A program made the position numbers and the translations under genes. The notes beneath the pieces are model-generated. The model worked only from the letters and a program-made list of their open reading frames with translations. It searched no databases and was not told where the DNA came from. Of a DNA stretch of 64,000 nucleotides, positions 19,175 through 26,934 are shown piece by piece (positions within the stretch are counted from its first letter, which is position 1; each line of letters opens with the position of its first letter). Source of the DNA: Prevotella sp. P2-180 (GTDB taxonomy: Bacteria > Bacteroidota > Bacteroidia > Bacteroidales > Bacteroidaceae); NCBI RefSeq assembly GCF_002251435.1, contig NZ_NPJI01000063.1:1-64000 (forward strand), given 5' to 3'.

Positions 19175-19182
19175 TATATTTG
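19175..19182 (+). promoter_or_regulatory. -7 box for the ECF-sigma operon
   Basis: TATATTTG matches TAnnTTTG; TGTG (one mismatch to TTTG) lies 20 bp upstream at 19151-19154. The first start codon of the operon is at 19245. It shares its upstream DNA with the divergent box at 19155-19162. Confidence 0.6.
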
Positions 19183-19244
19183 CAACTTTATTGGCAAATG
19201 ATTCGTCAAACAGACAAAGAAAGAATAAAAAAACGCATAAAGAT

Positions 19245-20075
19245 ATGAAAAAGAACATGTTTATTTGGGTTATTGCACTGTTATTGGCAGCTAACACCAC
19301 AGCATCTGCAGCATCTGCAGCACAACAGCATCGCCACACTCCACGAACCACGGTAGTAGACGATAAAGGTAAACAACAGGCCTCAGCCGACTCGGCGGCG
19401 GCAGCAAAGGCAGCATCTCAAGGCGAAACCACAGTGGCTTATTCTGACACCACCTCGGCTACAGTAGACGAGGAATGGGAAGACGACAGTCAGCCATCGG
19501 CCTACAGCCAGTACTACCGCCACGAGCTCACCGACAATCAGGCTTTTGCCGAAAGAATGTTCGACAAGATTTCAGAAAGCGGAAAATATCTTGTCGCGAT
19601 TATCTTCATCATCTTCATCGGAGCTCCGCTCATTCTGCTGCTGATGATTTTTTACTTCATCAACCGCAACCGCCAAGACAAAATCCGCTTGGCTGAAATG
19701 GCACTGAAACACGGACAACCCATACCAGGAACAGAACGTGTAGTATATCGCGATGCCCAACCCAAGGAAGAGACAAGAGCTCCACAAAGCAAAGCCTCTT
19801 TCTTGCAAAGGTCGGACAATTATACCTACGATGAAGACCTCCGCGCAAAGGGCATAAAACATATTGCCATCGGACTGGGACTCATGGTTTGCTGCCTTGC
19901 CTTCTGGAACAACGACTTCATTGGCGGCATTGGATTCCTCGTTGCATGCTTCGGCGGCGGACAATTGTTTATGGCAAAAAAAGAGAAACAGGCAGAAAGA
20001 GGTTGCTCGAAAGAGGGAAATGACGAGAATAAGGTATGTGATGAGACAATCCAGAAAGAAGACAACATTCAATAG
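19245..20075 (+). CDS. DUF6249-type membrane protein
   Basis: 276 aa protein starting MKKNMFIWVIALLLAANTTASA, which looks like a signal peptide. A polar Ala/Ser/Thr-rich periplasmic region follows, then a hydrophobic segment (YLVAIIFIIFIGAPLILLLMI, about 117-137), a basic juxtamembrane stretch with DKIRLAEMALKHGQPIP, and two further membrane segments (about 200-235). This is the DUF6249 layout, a family of unknown function found beside ECF sigma genes in Bacteroidetes. An earlier TTG start at 19191 is unlikely because it lies at the expected transcription start. Probably a component or sensor of the sigma-factor circuit; that is inference from neighbourhood. Confidence 0.78.
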   Translation: MKKNMFIWVIALLLAANTTASAASAAQQHRHTPRTTVVDDKGKQQASADSAAAAKAASQGETTVAYSDTTSATVDEEWEDDSQPSAYSQYYRHELTDNQAFAERMFDKISESGKYLVAIIFIIFIGAPLILLLMIFYFINRNRQDKIRLAEMALKHGQPIPGTERVVYRDAQPKEETRAPQSKASFLQRSDNYTYDEDLRAKGIKHIAIGLGLMVCCLAFWNNDFIGGIGFLVACFGGGQLFMAKKEKQAERGCSKEGNDENKVCDETIQKEDNIQ

Positions 20076-20119
20076 AAGTCATAGAAATTGACATTTCCGA
20101 ATAAGTAAAAGGCAATATA

Positions 20120-20650
20120 ATGGAATTCATTAACGACATAACACTCGTGGCACGCGTGGCGATAGCCGGCAATAAAAGGGCATTCGACCAGCTCGTGAGA
20201 AAATACCAGTCGAGGGTGAGGAAGTTTTTCCTCGCCCAGACTTTGGGAGACTCACAGCTGAGCGACGACCTTGCGCAGGACACCTTCGTGAAAGCCTACA
20301 CACACATAAGAGAATTCCATGGAACTTCGTCGTTCAGCACATGGCTAATGCGAATAGCCTACAACACCTATTACGACTACTGCCGTAAACTTCATCCCAC
20401 AGTAGACCTCGACTCTGTAAACTGCCATCCTCAGTCTTCGGGCAGCGATACGATGATAAGAAAAGACATCTACGACGCACTGGCCCGACTGTCAGAAACC
20501 CAACGCACCTGCATCACAATGCAACTCATCGACGGAAGAGCCATCGACGAGATTTCAAAGATATCCGGCATGCCCATAGGCACTGTTAAGTCGCACCTGA
20601 AAAGAGGGAAAGACCTGATGGTTGACTTTCTGAAAAAGAATGGATATTGA
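20120..20650 (+). CDS. ECF RNA polymerase sigma factor
   Basis: 176 aa sigma-70 family protein of the extracytoplasmic-function group. Region 2: AFDQLVRKYQSRVRKFF...DLAQDTFVKAYTHIREFHGTSSFSTWLMRIAYNTYYDYCRK, about residues 18-90. Region 4: ALARLSETQRTCITMQLIDGRAIDEISKISGMPIGTVKSHLKRGKD, about 119-165, with its helix-turn-helix. Regions 1.1 and 3 are absent, as expected. The gene is preceded by AAAAGG and sits between two membrane-protein genes, so activity is probably controlled by one of them; no classical zinc anti-sigma domain is visible. Confidence 0.93.
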   Translation: MEFINDITLVARVAIAGNKRAFDQLVRKYQSRVRKFFLAQTLGDSQLSDDLAQDTFVKAYTHIREFHGTSSFSTWLMRIAYNTYYDYCRKLHPTVDLDSVNCHPQSSGSDTMIRKDIYDALARLSETQRTCITMQLIDGRAIDEISKISGMPIGTVKSHLKRGKDLMVDFLKKNGY

Positions 20651-20651
20651 T

Positions 20652-20732
20652 ATGGGGGAAGTTAAAGAAGTTAAGGAAGTTAAAGAAGTTAAGGAAGTTA
20701 AGGAAGTTAAAGAAGTTAAGGACAATACATGA
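20652..20732 (+). CDS. 26-aa (Glu-Val-Lys)7 micro-ORF
   Basis: A short frame starts with ATG one base after the sigma-factor stop (TGA 20648-20650). It reads Met-Gly, seven Glu-Val-Lys triplets, then Asp-Asn-Thr, and stops with TGA at 20730-20732. That stop overlaps the next gene's ATG as ATGA. Every codon boundary coincides with the 9-bp repeat. It may be translated and couple the two genes, or merely be a spacer that keeps an AAGGA ribosome site near the downstream start. No family is known to me. Confidence 0.45.
   Translation: MGEVKEVKEVKEVKEVKEVKEVKDNT
20658..20720 (+). repeat. 9-bp tandem repeat GAAGTTAAR x7
   Basis: Seven uninterrupted copies of GAAGTTAAA or GAAGTTAAG fill the sigma factor to DUF5056 junction. 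The unit is a multiple of three, so copy-number change would not alter any frame, and each unit contains an AAGGAAG-like ribosome-binding sequence. Confidence 0.95.
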
Positions 20733-21115
20733 TAAAGACAATGAAGAAAATGAAAGACGAAAAAGACATAATGCTTGAGCACTTCTTCAAGGAAGCGGCA
20801 GAAGTTCAGATTTCCGACCATGGATTTACTGAACAAGTAATCAACGCCTTGCCCGAAGGCCGACGCGTTGAAAACAAGGCGATAAGAAAGCTGAGGAAAT
20901 GGGCCACTACATGGAACATCATCTTCATCATAGCCACCATAGCACTCTTCTTCTTGATGAAAGGCTGGAACATAGCCTACGACCTGCTGGCTACACTAAT
21001 AGCCACAGCCCATACCTTCGACTATACCTATCTGCTCTTCTGGTTGATGATACTGCCGTTGGCGGTGGTAGTTGGCACAGTGTATCTTTTCAGAACATCT
21101 TATAGGTTGTTCTGA
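20729..21115 (+). CDS. DUF5056-type small membrane protein
   Basis: 128 aa protein: a soluble N-terminal part (KDIMLEHFFKEAAEVQISDHGFTEQVINALPEG, about 12-44), then one membrane segment (TWNIIFIIATIALFFLM, about 61-77) and a second (LLFWLMILPLAVVVGTVYLF, about 103-122). This is the DUF5056 layout, a Bacteroidales family of unknown function encoded right after an ECF sigma gene. A role as a membrane partner or regulator of the sigma factor is plausible but unproven. The start at 20729 has AAGGA six bases upstream and overlaps the micro-ORF stop. The 3' end overlaps the convergent OmpA-family gene by 26 bp. Confidence 0.75.
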   Translation: MIKTMKKMKDEKDIMLEHFFKEAAEVQISDHGFTEQVINALPEGRRVENKAIRKLRKWATTWNIIFIIATIALFFLMKGWNIAYDLLATLIATAHTFDYTYLLFWLMILPLAVVVGTVYLFRTSYRLF

Positions 21116-23072
21116 GCACGCGGAATTCCGTGCGACGGTTAAGCTGGTTGCATATCTCCTGCTCCTCCGGTTTCAGTTGCCTGATAAACTCTTCAGAAAG
21201 CACATCGTCGGCTTTCAGGAACTCATAACGCTCGGCAACCTTCTTCTTTATTGTCTTTGGTTTTTCCTTACCATAGCCCACGGGAGTAAGTCTTTCGCGG
21301 GCTATTCCTTTTTCTATCAGATAGTTAACCACCGACTCTGCCCTTCGTTGCGACAACTGCTTGTTGTAGGCAGCCGAACCTTTATAGTCGCAATGGGCAC
21401 TCAGTTCGATAGTGATGTTTGGATTCTCGTTAAGCAGTTTTACAAGCTCGTCGAGCGATGTCTTCGACTCTGGACGCAATGTGGCACGGTCAAAATCGTA
21501 GAAAATGTTGTCGATGAGAACTGGAGCCATGATCGAGGCCAACGGAAACTGCAGTACTGTGTCGCACGACTCGCTTGCAGGTTCCACTCTCAGCTGTTGC
21601 TGATGATTGAGGTATCCCTTGCATGTGCCGAGAAACACATAGTCCACGTTAGGCTTTATCTGCTGGGTAAACGAGCCGTCGCCCTTAACGTTGAGTTTGA
21701 GGTTGGTTCCGTCGTTGCCCACCATGTAAACCAAAGCTGCAGGCAGTTCATATCCATCTTTTTCGTATACCCATCCCGTCACGGTCTGCACTATTTCTGG
21801 ATTATAGAAACTGAAGATGTGGTCCCATCCACGGGCATCGCCTCTGTTTGACGAGAAGAAGCCTTGGTTTTTCAGTCCTTCGAATGTCATTCCGAAGTCG
21901 TCGGCCTCTGAGTTGAGCGGATATCCTGGGTGTTCAATCACATATCCGTTGCCCATGGTGTCAGTCTTGGCAATGAAGATGTCGAGTCCTCCCATTCCTG
22001 GATGTCCGTTGGAAGAGAAGTATAGATCTCCATTTGGTCTGAATGTAGGAAACATCTCGTCGCCTTCAGTGTTAATCTTATTGCCGAGGTTTTCCACACC
22101 ACCTACCACCCCGTCTTTCCCTAAGCGAATCTTCCAGATGTCGAGACCTCCATATCCACCAGGCATGTCAGAAGAGAAATAGAGCCACTGACCGTCGGGC
22201 GACACGGCCGGATGAGCAAAGCTTGAGAGTGTGTCTTTAGAAATGGTAAGTACCGTCGACTTTCCCCAAGAGGCGTCGTTGCGTTGTGAAGTGCAGATGG
22301 TGGCATAACGAGGGTAAGAAGGGTCGCTCTTGCATTGTGTGAGATACATGGTTCGTCCGTCGGGTGAAAACGAACATGCTCCCTCGTCGTAGTCGCTATT
22401 AAGTTCAGTGTCTATATTTTGCGGCTTGGTCCATTTCCCTTTTTCGTCTTTTTGCGAAAAGAAGATGTCGGCAGTCTTTGTTCCTGTTATGCCGCTAAGT
22501 TCGTCACCCTTGGTCGAAGGTCTTGTCGATGTGAAATACAGTCGGTCGTTGTCATCTCCTGCAAGCATTGGCGAATAGTCTGCCCTTCTTGATGCAAACA
22601 CGTTTTCCCGTTTCACTGTATATGCCGAGCCTTCCTTTTTCCATTGTGTGGCATTTTTTGCAGATAGAAGTCCGTTTTTCACGATTTTTGATTGTGGCAG
22701 GCTGTCGGCAGCAATGGCGAAGGCCTTTTCAGCCTGTCGGTAGTTGCCAGTTTTCATGAGTTGCTGGGCGAGTCGCAAGTGTGTGAGCGAGTCAGCCTGG
22801 TTGTATCTTATCACGTTGTTGTAGGCGGCAATGGCTTTTTGTGAGAAGTTGATACGTCTGTAGCACTCAGCAAGTTTCTTCGCTCTTTGTCCTCTTGTTG
22901 TCCTTTCTTTTGTGGGAGTGTTGGTATAAGCTTTTTTATACTGTTCAGCCGCATCGAAGTATTCTCCGATGGCGAGGTACTGGTCGCCTTTCTTCATATA
23001 GGCGTCGGCTCCACACGATGCGAGAGTCCAAACAAGTACCCAAACAAGTATATACCCATAATAATTCTTCAT
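21090..23072 (-). CDS. OmpA-family lipoprotein with TPR and beta-propeller (PorE-like)
   Basis: 660 aa predicted lipoprotein (lipobox LASC, Cys20). Domain order: tetratricopeptide region about 22-150; PD40/WD40-like propeller about 180-400 (repeated SPDG and LYFSS motifs); a carboxypeptidase-regulatory-like beta domain about 430-510; and a C-terminal OmpA peptidoglycan-binding domain about 520-640 with ITIELSAHCDYKGSAAYNKQLSQRRAESVVNYLIEKGI. This is the layout of PorE, which anchors the type IX secretion trans-envelope complex to peptidoglycan in Porphyromonas. Similar proteins of unknown role also exist, so a PorE function is an inference. The last 26 bp overlap the DUF5056 gene. Confidence 0.82.
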   Translation of the reverse strand: MKNYYGYILVWVLVWTLASCGADAYMKKGDQYLAIGEYFDAAEQYKKAYTNTPTKERTTRGQRAKKLAECYRRINFSQKAIAAYNNVIRYNQADSLTHLRLAQQLMKTGNYRQAEKAFAIAADSLPQSKIVKNGLLSAKNATQWKKEGSAYTVKRENVFASRRADYSPMLAGDDNDRLYFTSTRPSTKGDELSGITGTKTADIFFSQKDEKGKWTKPQNIDTELNSDYDEGACSFSPDGRTMYLTQCKSDPSYPRYATICTSQRNDASWGKSTVLTISKDTLSSFAHPAVSPDGQWLYFSSDMPGGYGGLDIWKIRLGKDGVVGGVENLGNKINTEGDEMFPTFRPNGDLYFSSNGHPGMGGLDIFIAKTDTMGNGYVIEHPGYPLNSEADDFGMTFEGLKNQGFFSSNRGDARGWDHIFSFYNPEIVQTVTGWVYEKDGYELPAALVYMVGNDGTNLKLNVKGDGSFTQQIKPNVDYVFLGTCKGYLNHQQQLRVEPASESCDTVLQFPLASIMAPVLIDNIFYDFDRATLRPESKTSLDELVKLLNENPNITIELSAHCDYKGSAAYNKQLSQRRAESVVNYLIEKGIARERLTPVGYGKEKPKTIKKKVAERYEFLKADDVLSEEFIRQLKPEEQEICNQLNRRTEFRVLRTTYKMF

Positions 23073-23100
23073 CGACTTCGTCTATGCCTGACCTTTCTTT

Positions 23101-23142
23101 ATTTTTTAATTTTTAATTTTTTAATTCTTTAATTTTTTAATT
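23101..23142. repeat. A/T-rich intergenic minisatellite, copy A
   Basis: Imperfect repeats of TTTAATTTTT and TTAATTC lie between the TopB stop (23137) and the start of the OmpA-family gene (23072). A core of more than 20 bp containing TTTTTTAATTCTTTAATTTT recurs at 26883-26934. Confidence 0.8.
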
Positions 23143-25143
23143 AAAAGCCTGTCTATACGTGCATCCTTCTTTCCATCTGCTGCATCCATAGGCGGTATTT
23201 CCCTTTATGAGATGACCTTTTCCGCAGAGAGGACAGGGTTTGCCCACAATCTCGTCTTTCACAGGTTGTTGCGGCTTTGGCGTTGGAGCGGTCTTTGGGG
23301 CCTGAGCCACCTTTGGAGCCATTTTTTTCTTCATGTCCTCGTCGGTGAGTGTTGTGACATGACGATTGCTATTGTCGGCCAGCACGTCGTGAACTATTTG
23401 TGTTATCTGTACTTTCAGTTCCTCAATAAACTGAGCTGGATCATACTTCTTGGCTTCTATGTCGCGAAGTTTTTTTTCCCAAATGCCAGTCAGCTCACAG
23501 CTTTTCAGCAGTTCTTCCTTTATGGTGTCGATAAGTTCAATGCCTGTAGGAGTGGCTATGAGGTTTTTCCTTTCACGCTTTATATACCTTCTTTTAAATA
23601 AGGTCTCGATGATAGAGGCACGCGAAGATGGTCTTCCGATTCCGTTTTCCTTCAGTGCAGCACGCAGTTGTTCGTCCTCCACAAACTTTCCCGCAGTCTC
23701 CATGGCCCTAAGAAGTGTTGCTTCGGTATAGAACTTTGGCGGTGTGGTCCATTTCTCGGTGAGCGAAGGTATGTGTTCTCCGCTCTCTCCCTTCACGAAT
23801 GGAGGCAAGGTGCGCTCCTCGCTGTCTGGTTGTTCGGCGGTCTCGGTCTCAGCTGTCTTCTTGTATACCGCCCTCCATCCCTCGTCGAGAATGGTTTTTC
23901 CCGACACTTTGAAGTCGATGTCCTCCACACGTCCCATCACCGTGGTCGTGGCGAACTTGCAGTCTGGATAAAACACAGCAATGAATCGTCGGGCAATGAG
24001 GTCGTAGACGTGACGCTCCATGTCGGTAAGGTTTCTTGCCGGCACTCCTGTAGGAATGATGGCATGGTGGTCAGTCACCTTCGACGAGTCGAACACTCGC
24101 TTCGACTTCTTAAGCGTCTTTCCCTGAAGAGGCATGAGCAGCTGGCTATAGTTGCCCATTAGTCCCTGAAGAGTTTGCGGGCACTTTGGATAGATGTCGT
24201 CGCTGAGATACTGAGTGTCCACACGCGGATAGGTGGTAAGTTTCTTCTCGTAAAGCCCTTGTATGGTATTGAGCGTCATTTCGGCACTCATTGAGTATTT
24301 CTTGTTGCAGTCCACCTGAAGCGAGGTGAGGTCGTAGAGCTGGGGCGGTTGTTCCACTCCATTCTTCTTCTGTATATCGGTGACAGTGAACGGCTTACCA
24401 CTGATTGTCTCAAGAAATTTCTCGCCATCCTCCTTTTTCGTGAACTTTCCTTTCGTTGACTGGAACACAGTGTCGCGATATGTAGTCGAGAGAATCCAAT
24501 AGGCCTCAGGCTTAAACTGCTCAATCTCCTTCTGGCGGTTTACGATGAGTGCAAGAGTCGGAGTCTGCACACGACCGATGCTTAGCACCTGGTGGTTCTG
24601 GGCATATTTCAAGGTGTATAGCCTTGTGGCGTTCATACCGAGCAGCCAGTCGCCAATGGCTCGGCTCACTCCTGCAAGATACAACGACTGGTACTCGTCT
24701 TGGTCTTTCAGTTGCTGGAATCCCTCAGCAATGGCCTCATCTGTCATCGACGAAATCCAAAGTCTCTTCACCGGACATTTTGCTCCCGTCTTCTGCATCA
24801 CCCATCGCTGAATGAGTTCACCCTCTTGTCCAGCGTCGCCACAGTTGATTATGGAGTCAGCCTTCAGCATGAGTTGTTGCACCACGGCAAACTGCTTTTC
24901 AATATGTTCAGCATGTATGAGTTTTATGCCGAATCGTTGTGGAATCATGGGCAGTCGGCTGAGGCTCCACGTCTTCCATGCTTCGGTATAGTCATGCGGT
25001 TCCTTCAACGTACAGAGGTGACCGTAAGTCCATGTCACCTGGTATCCGTTGCCTTCCATATATCCGTTTTTGGCAGCTGTGGCTCCAATGATGCGTGCTA
25101 TTTCCCTTGCCACGCTCGGTTTCTCAGCAATGCAAACAATCAT
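23137..25143 (-). CDS. topB: DNA topoisomerase III
   Basis: 668 aa type IA topoisomerase. Toprim domain at the N-terminus: IVCIAEKPSVAREIARIIGA and NCGDAGQEGELIQRWV (Asp-x-Glu-type metal residues). The catalytic tyrosine is in KLTTYPRVDTQYLS (about 290-303), preceded by SIGRVQTPTLALI. The C-terminus ends in a zinc-finger-like segment GKPCPLCGKGHLIKGNTAYGC. It relaxes negative supercoils and decatenates DNA during replication and recombination. Length and architecture fit the chromosomal form or the related form found on mobile elements. The start shares one base with the LUD gene stop (TGATG). Confidence 0.94.
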   Translation of the reverse strand: MIVCIAEKPSVAREIARIIGATAAKNGYMEGNGYQVTWTYGHLCTLKEPHDYTEAWKTWSLSRLPMIPQRFGIKLIHAEHIEKQFAVVQQLMLKADSIINCGDAGQEGELIQRWVMQKTGAKCPVKRLWISSMTDEAIAEGFQQLKDQDEYQSLYLAGVSRAIGDWLLGMNATRLYTLKYAQNHQVLSIGRVQTPTLALIVNRQKEIEQFKPEAYWILSTTYRDTVFQSTKGKFTKKEDGEKFLETISGKPFTVTDIQKKNGVEQPPQLYDLTSLQVDCNKKYSMSAEMTLNTIQGLYEKKLTTYPRVDTQYLSDDIYPKCPQTLQGLMGNYSQLLMPLQGKTLKKSKRVFDSSKVTDHHAIIPTGVPARNLTDMERHVYDLIARRFIAVFYPDCKFATTTVMGRVEDIDFKVSGKTILDEGWRAVYKKTAETETAEQPDSEERTLPPFVKGESGEHIPSLTEKWTTPPKFYTEATLLRAMETAGKFVEDEQLRAALKENGIGRPSSRASIIETLFKRRYIKRERKNLIATPTGIELIDTIKEELLKSCELTGIWEKKLRDIEAKKYDPAQFIEELKVQITQIVHDVLADNSNRHVTTLTDEDMKKKMAPKVAQAPKTAPTPKPQQPVKDEIVGKPCPLCGKGHLIKGNTAYGCSRWKEGCTYRQAFN

Positions 25144-25778
25144 CAGTAGCCGAGATTTTCACCCACTATCACCACTTGGTGTTTCCCGCGAGGCGAGTTT
25201 CTTAGTATGTGGATGTAGTTGCAGATGCAGTCGGCAGAGTTGCAGTTATGGCATACTCCGTCTATTTTGCAAGGAGTCTCAATGTCAAATCGGGCAGTGT
25301 TGATAGGTCCAGCTGTTGATCGAGCTCGTTTCAGAGCCGAGTCCACGTCTTGTGTCACCTTGTTCACACCAACTACGAAAATCACGTTTTTCGGTCCGAA
25401 TGTGATGGCAGCCACTCGGTTGCCAGTACCATCGACGTTAACTATCTGTCCGTCTTCGCTCAGGGCGTTGATGCTTGAGAGGTAATAGTCTGACGAGAAG
25501 GCCTTGAGGTATATCTGCTGAGCTTCCTCGCGGTCGGCAGCAAGGTCGCGGTCATAAACGGTGAGCGACTGTCTTGCGTGGAGAGCGGCAGGAATGCCCA
25601 TGTCGCGAATGGTCATAGATCCTCCCCATGTTACAGAGCTTCCGTCTTCAATGAGGTTTGACACGAGTTCTACAGCCTCTTTTGCCGTTGGACAGTAATA
25701 TCCCTTGATATGTCTTCGCTCAAGATTCTTTATTATCTTGGCTGCAAGTTTTTCGTTTCTTATTTCTGTTGGTGTCAT
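25143..25778 (-). CDS. LUD-domain (LutC-like) protein
   Basis: 211 aa protein of the LUD (lactate utilisation, formerly DUF162) family. Landmarks: EAVELVSNLIEDGSSVTWGGSMTIRDMGI (about 35-63), DGTGNRVAAITFGPKNVIFVVGVNKV (about 125-150) and a C-terminal cysteine cluster CHNCNSADCIC (about 180-190), which suggests a metal or Fe-S site. Relatives of LutC take part in lactate oxidation, but stand-alone members such as this have no established substrate. There are no lutA or lutB neighbours. It overlaps the Mrp ATPase gene by ATGA and topB by one base, hence an operon. Confidence 0.85.
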   Translation of the reverse strand: MTPTEIRNEKLAAKIIKNLERRHIKGYYCPTAKEAVELVSNLIEDGSSVTWGGSMTIRDMGIPAALHARQSLTVYDRDLAADREEAQQIYLKAFSSDYYLSSINALSEDGQIVNVDGTGNRVAAITFGPKNVIFVVGVNKVTQDVDSALKRARSTAGPINTARFDIETPCKIDGVCHNCNSADCICNYIHILRNSPRGKHQVVIVGENLGY

Positions 25779-26878
25779 TGTTTTTTCACTCCTACGATTT
25801 TAGTTGGTTCCATTTCTCTGTTACGTTTGTTCACTACGGTCACCACAGCCTGAGCGAGGTTAATGAAAGCCTGCGCCATGGGCGACTCGATGTCGAGAGC
25901 TGCAGGTGTCCCGTTGTCACCACTGTCACAAATGCCTTGCACGAGAGGAATCTGGGCGAGTAGTGGTGTGTGCATTTCCTCAGCCAGTTTCTTGCAGCCT
26001 TCTTTTCCGAAGATGTAGTATTTGTTTTCGGGTAGTTCTGCGGGAGTAAACCATGCCATGTTTTCCACGAGTCCGAGAATAGGCACGTTGACCTTTTCGT
26101 TTCTGTACATGTCAATACCCTTTCTTGCGTCAGCCAGAGCCACTTGCTGAGGTGTGCTTACTATCACGGCTCCTGTAATGGCAAGTGTCTGAAGCAGAGT
26201 GAGATGTATATCGCTTGTGCCAGGAGGAGTGTCGAGCACGAAGTAGTCGAGTTCGCCCCAGTCGGCGTCGGCAATAAGCTGCTTCAGTGCGTTGGTAGCC
26301 ATTCCGCCTCGCCATAGTGTGGCAGTGTCGGGATTGACGAAAAATCCTATGCTGAGCAGTTTCACACCATATTGTTCCACGGGTTCGATGAGTTTTCGTC
26401 CGTCTTTCTCCACTGCATAAGGTCTTGCGTCTTCCACGTTAAACATCTTTGGCATGGAAGGTCCGAAGATGTCGGTGTCGAGCAGTCCTACCTTGTAGCC
26501 GAGTCTTGCGAGCGAGATGGCGAGGTTGGCAGCCACGGTGCTCTTCCCCACTCCACCTTTGCCAGAGCTCACGGCAATGATGTTTTTCACCTCGGGTAGC
26601 ATTTTTCCTACTTCGGGTCGTGGTTTCGACTTAAATTCTGTCGTTATCTCCACTTCCACATCTTTCGAGACATGGTAGTGTATGGCTGCCTCGGCTGCCT
26701 TTACCGTGGATTTGAGGAATGGGTCGGTATCGCGTGGAAACTCCAACACCACTTTCACCTTCATTCCGTTGATACTCGGAGTGTCGGCTATCATGCCACT
26801 CTCCACGAGATTCTTCTTTGTGCCTGGATAAGTCACTGTTGCCAGTGCATCCATTATGAGTTTTGGATATATTGTCAT
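25775..26878 (-). CDS. apbC: Mrp/NBP35 family Fe-S carrier ATPase
   Basis: 367 aa P-loop ATPase of the Mrp/ApbC family that holds and delivers Fe-S clusters. The N-terminal ~95 residues are a DUF59/MIP18-like domain (IMDALATVTYPGTKKNLVESGMI...). The deviant Walker A is SSGKGGVGKST (about 104-114), followed by LLDTDIFGPSMPKMF and LDTPPGTSDIHLTL. The C-terminal CxxC found in many members is not obvious here. The gene leads a coupled series (apbC, LUD, topB) and is 55 bp downstream of the DUF5686 gene across an A/T repeat. Confidence 0.92.
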   Translation of the reverse strand: MTIYPKLIMDALATVTYPGTKKNLVESGMIADTPSINGMKVKVVLEFPRDTDPFLKSTVKAAEAAIHYHVSKDVEVEITTEFKSKPRPEVGKMLPEVKNIIAVSSGKGGVGKSTVAANLAISLARLGYKVGLLDTDIFGPSMPKMFNVEDARPYAVEKDGRKLIEPVEQYGVKLLSIGFFVNPDTATLWRGGMATNALKQLIADADWGELDYFVLDTPPGTSDIHLTLLQTLAITGAVIVSTPQQVALADARKGIDMYRNEKVNVPILGLVENMAWFTPAELPENKYYIFGKEGCKKLAEEMHTPLLAQIPLVQGICDSGDNGTPAALDIESPMAQAFINLAQAVVTVVNKRNREMEPTKIVGVKKQ

Positions 26879-26882
26879 CCCC

Positions 26883-26934
26883 TTTAATCCTTTAATTTTT
26901 TAATCCTTTAATTTTTTAATTCTTTAATTTTTCT
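26883..26934. repeat. A/T-rich intergenic minisatellite, copy B
   Basis: About four imperfect units of TTTAATTTTTTAATCC/TTC between the DUF5686 stop and the apbC start. It shares a run of more than 20 identical bases with 23101-23142. Confidence 0.8.

Noticed and set aside
20555..20836. Minus-strand frame with Leu-Thr-Ser repeats
   Set aside because: It is the complement of the GAAGTTAAR tandem repeat; genes on the plus strand explain the region.
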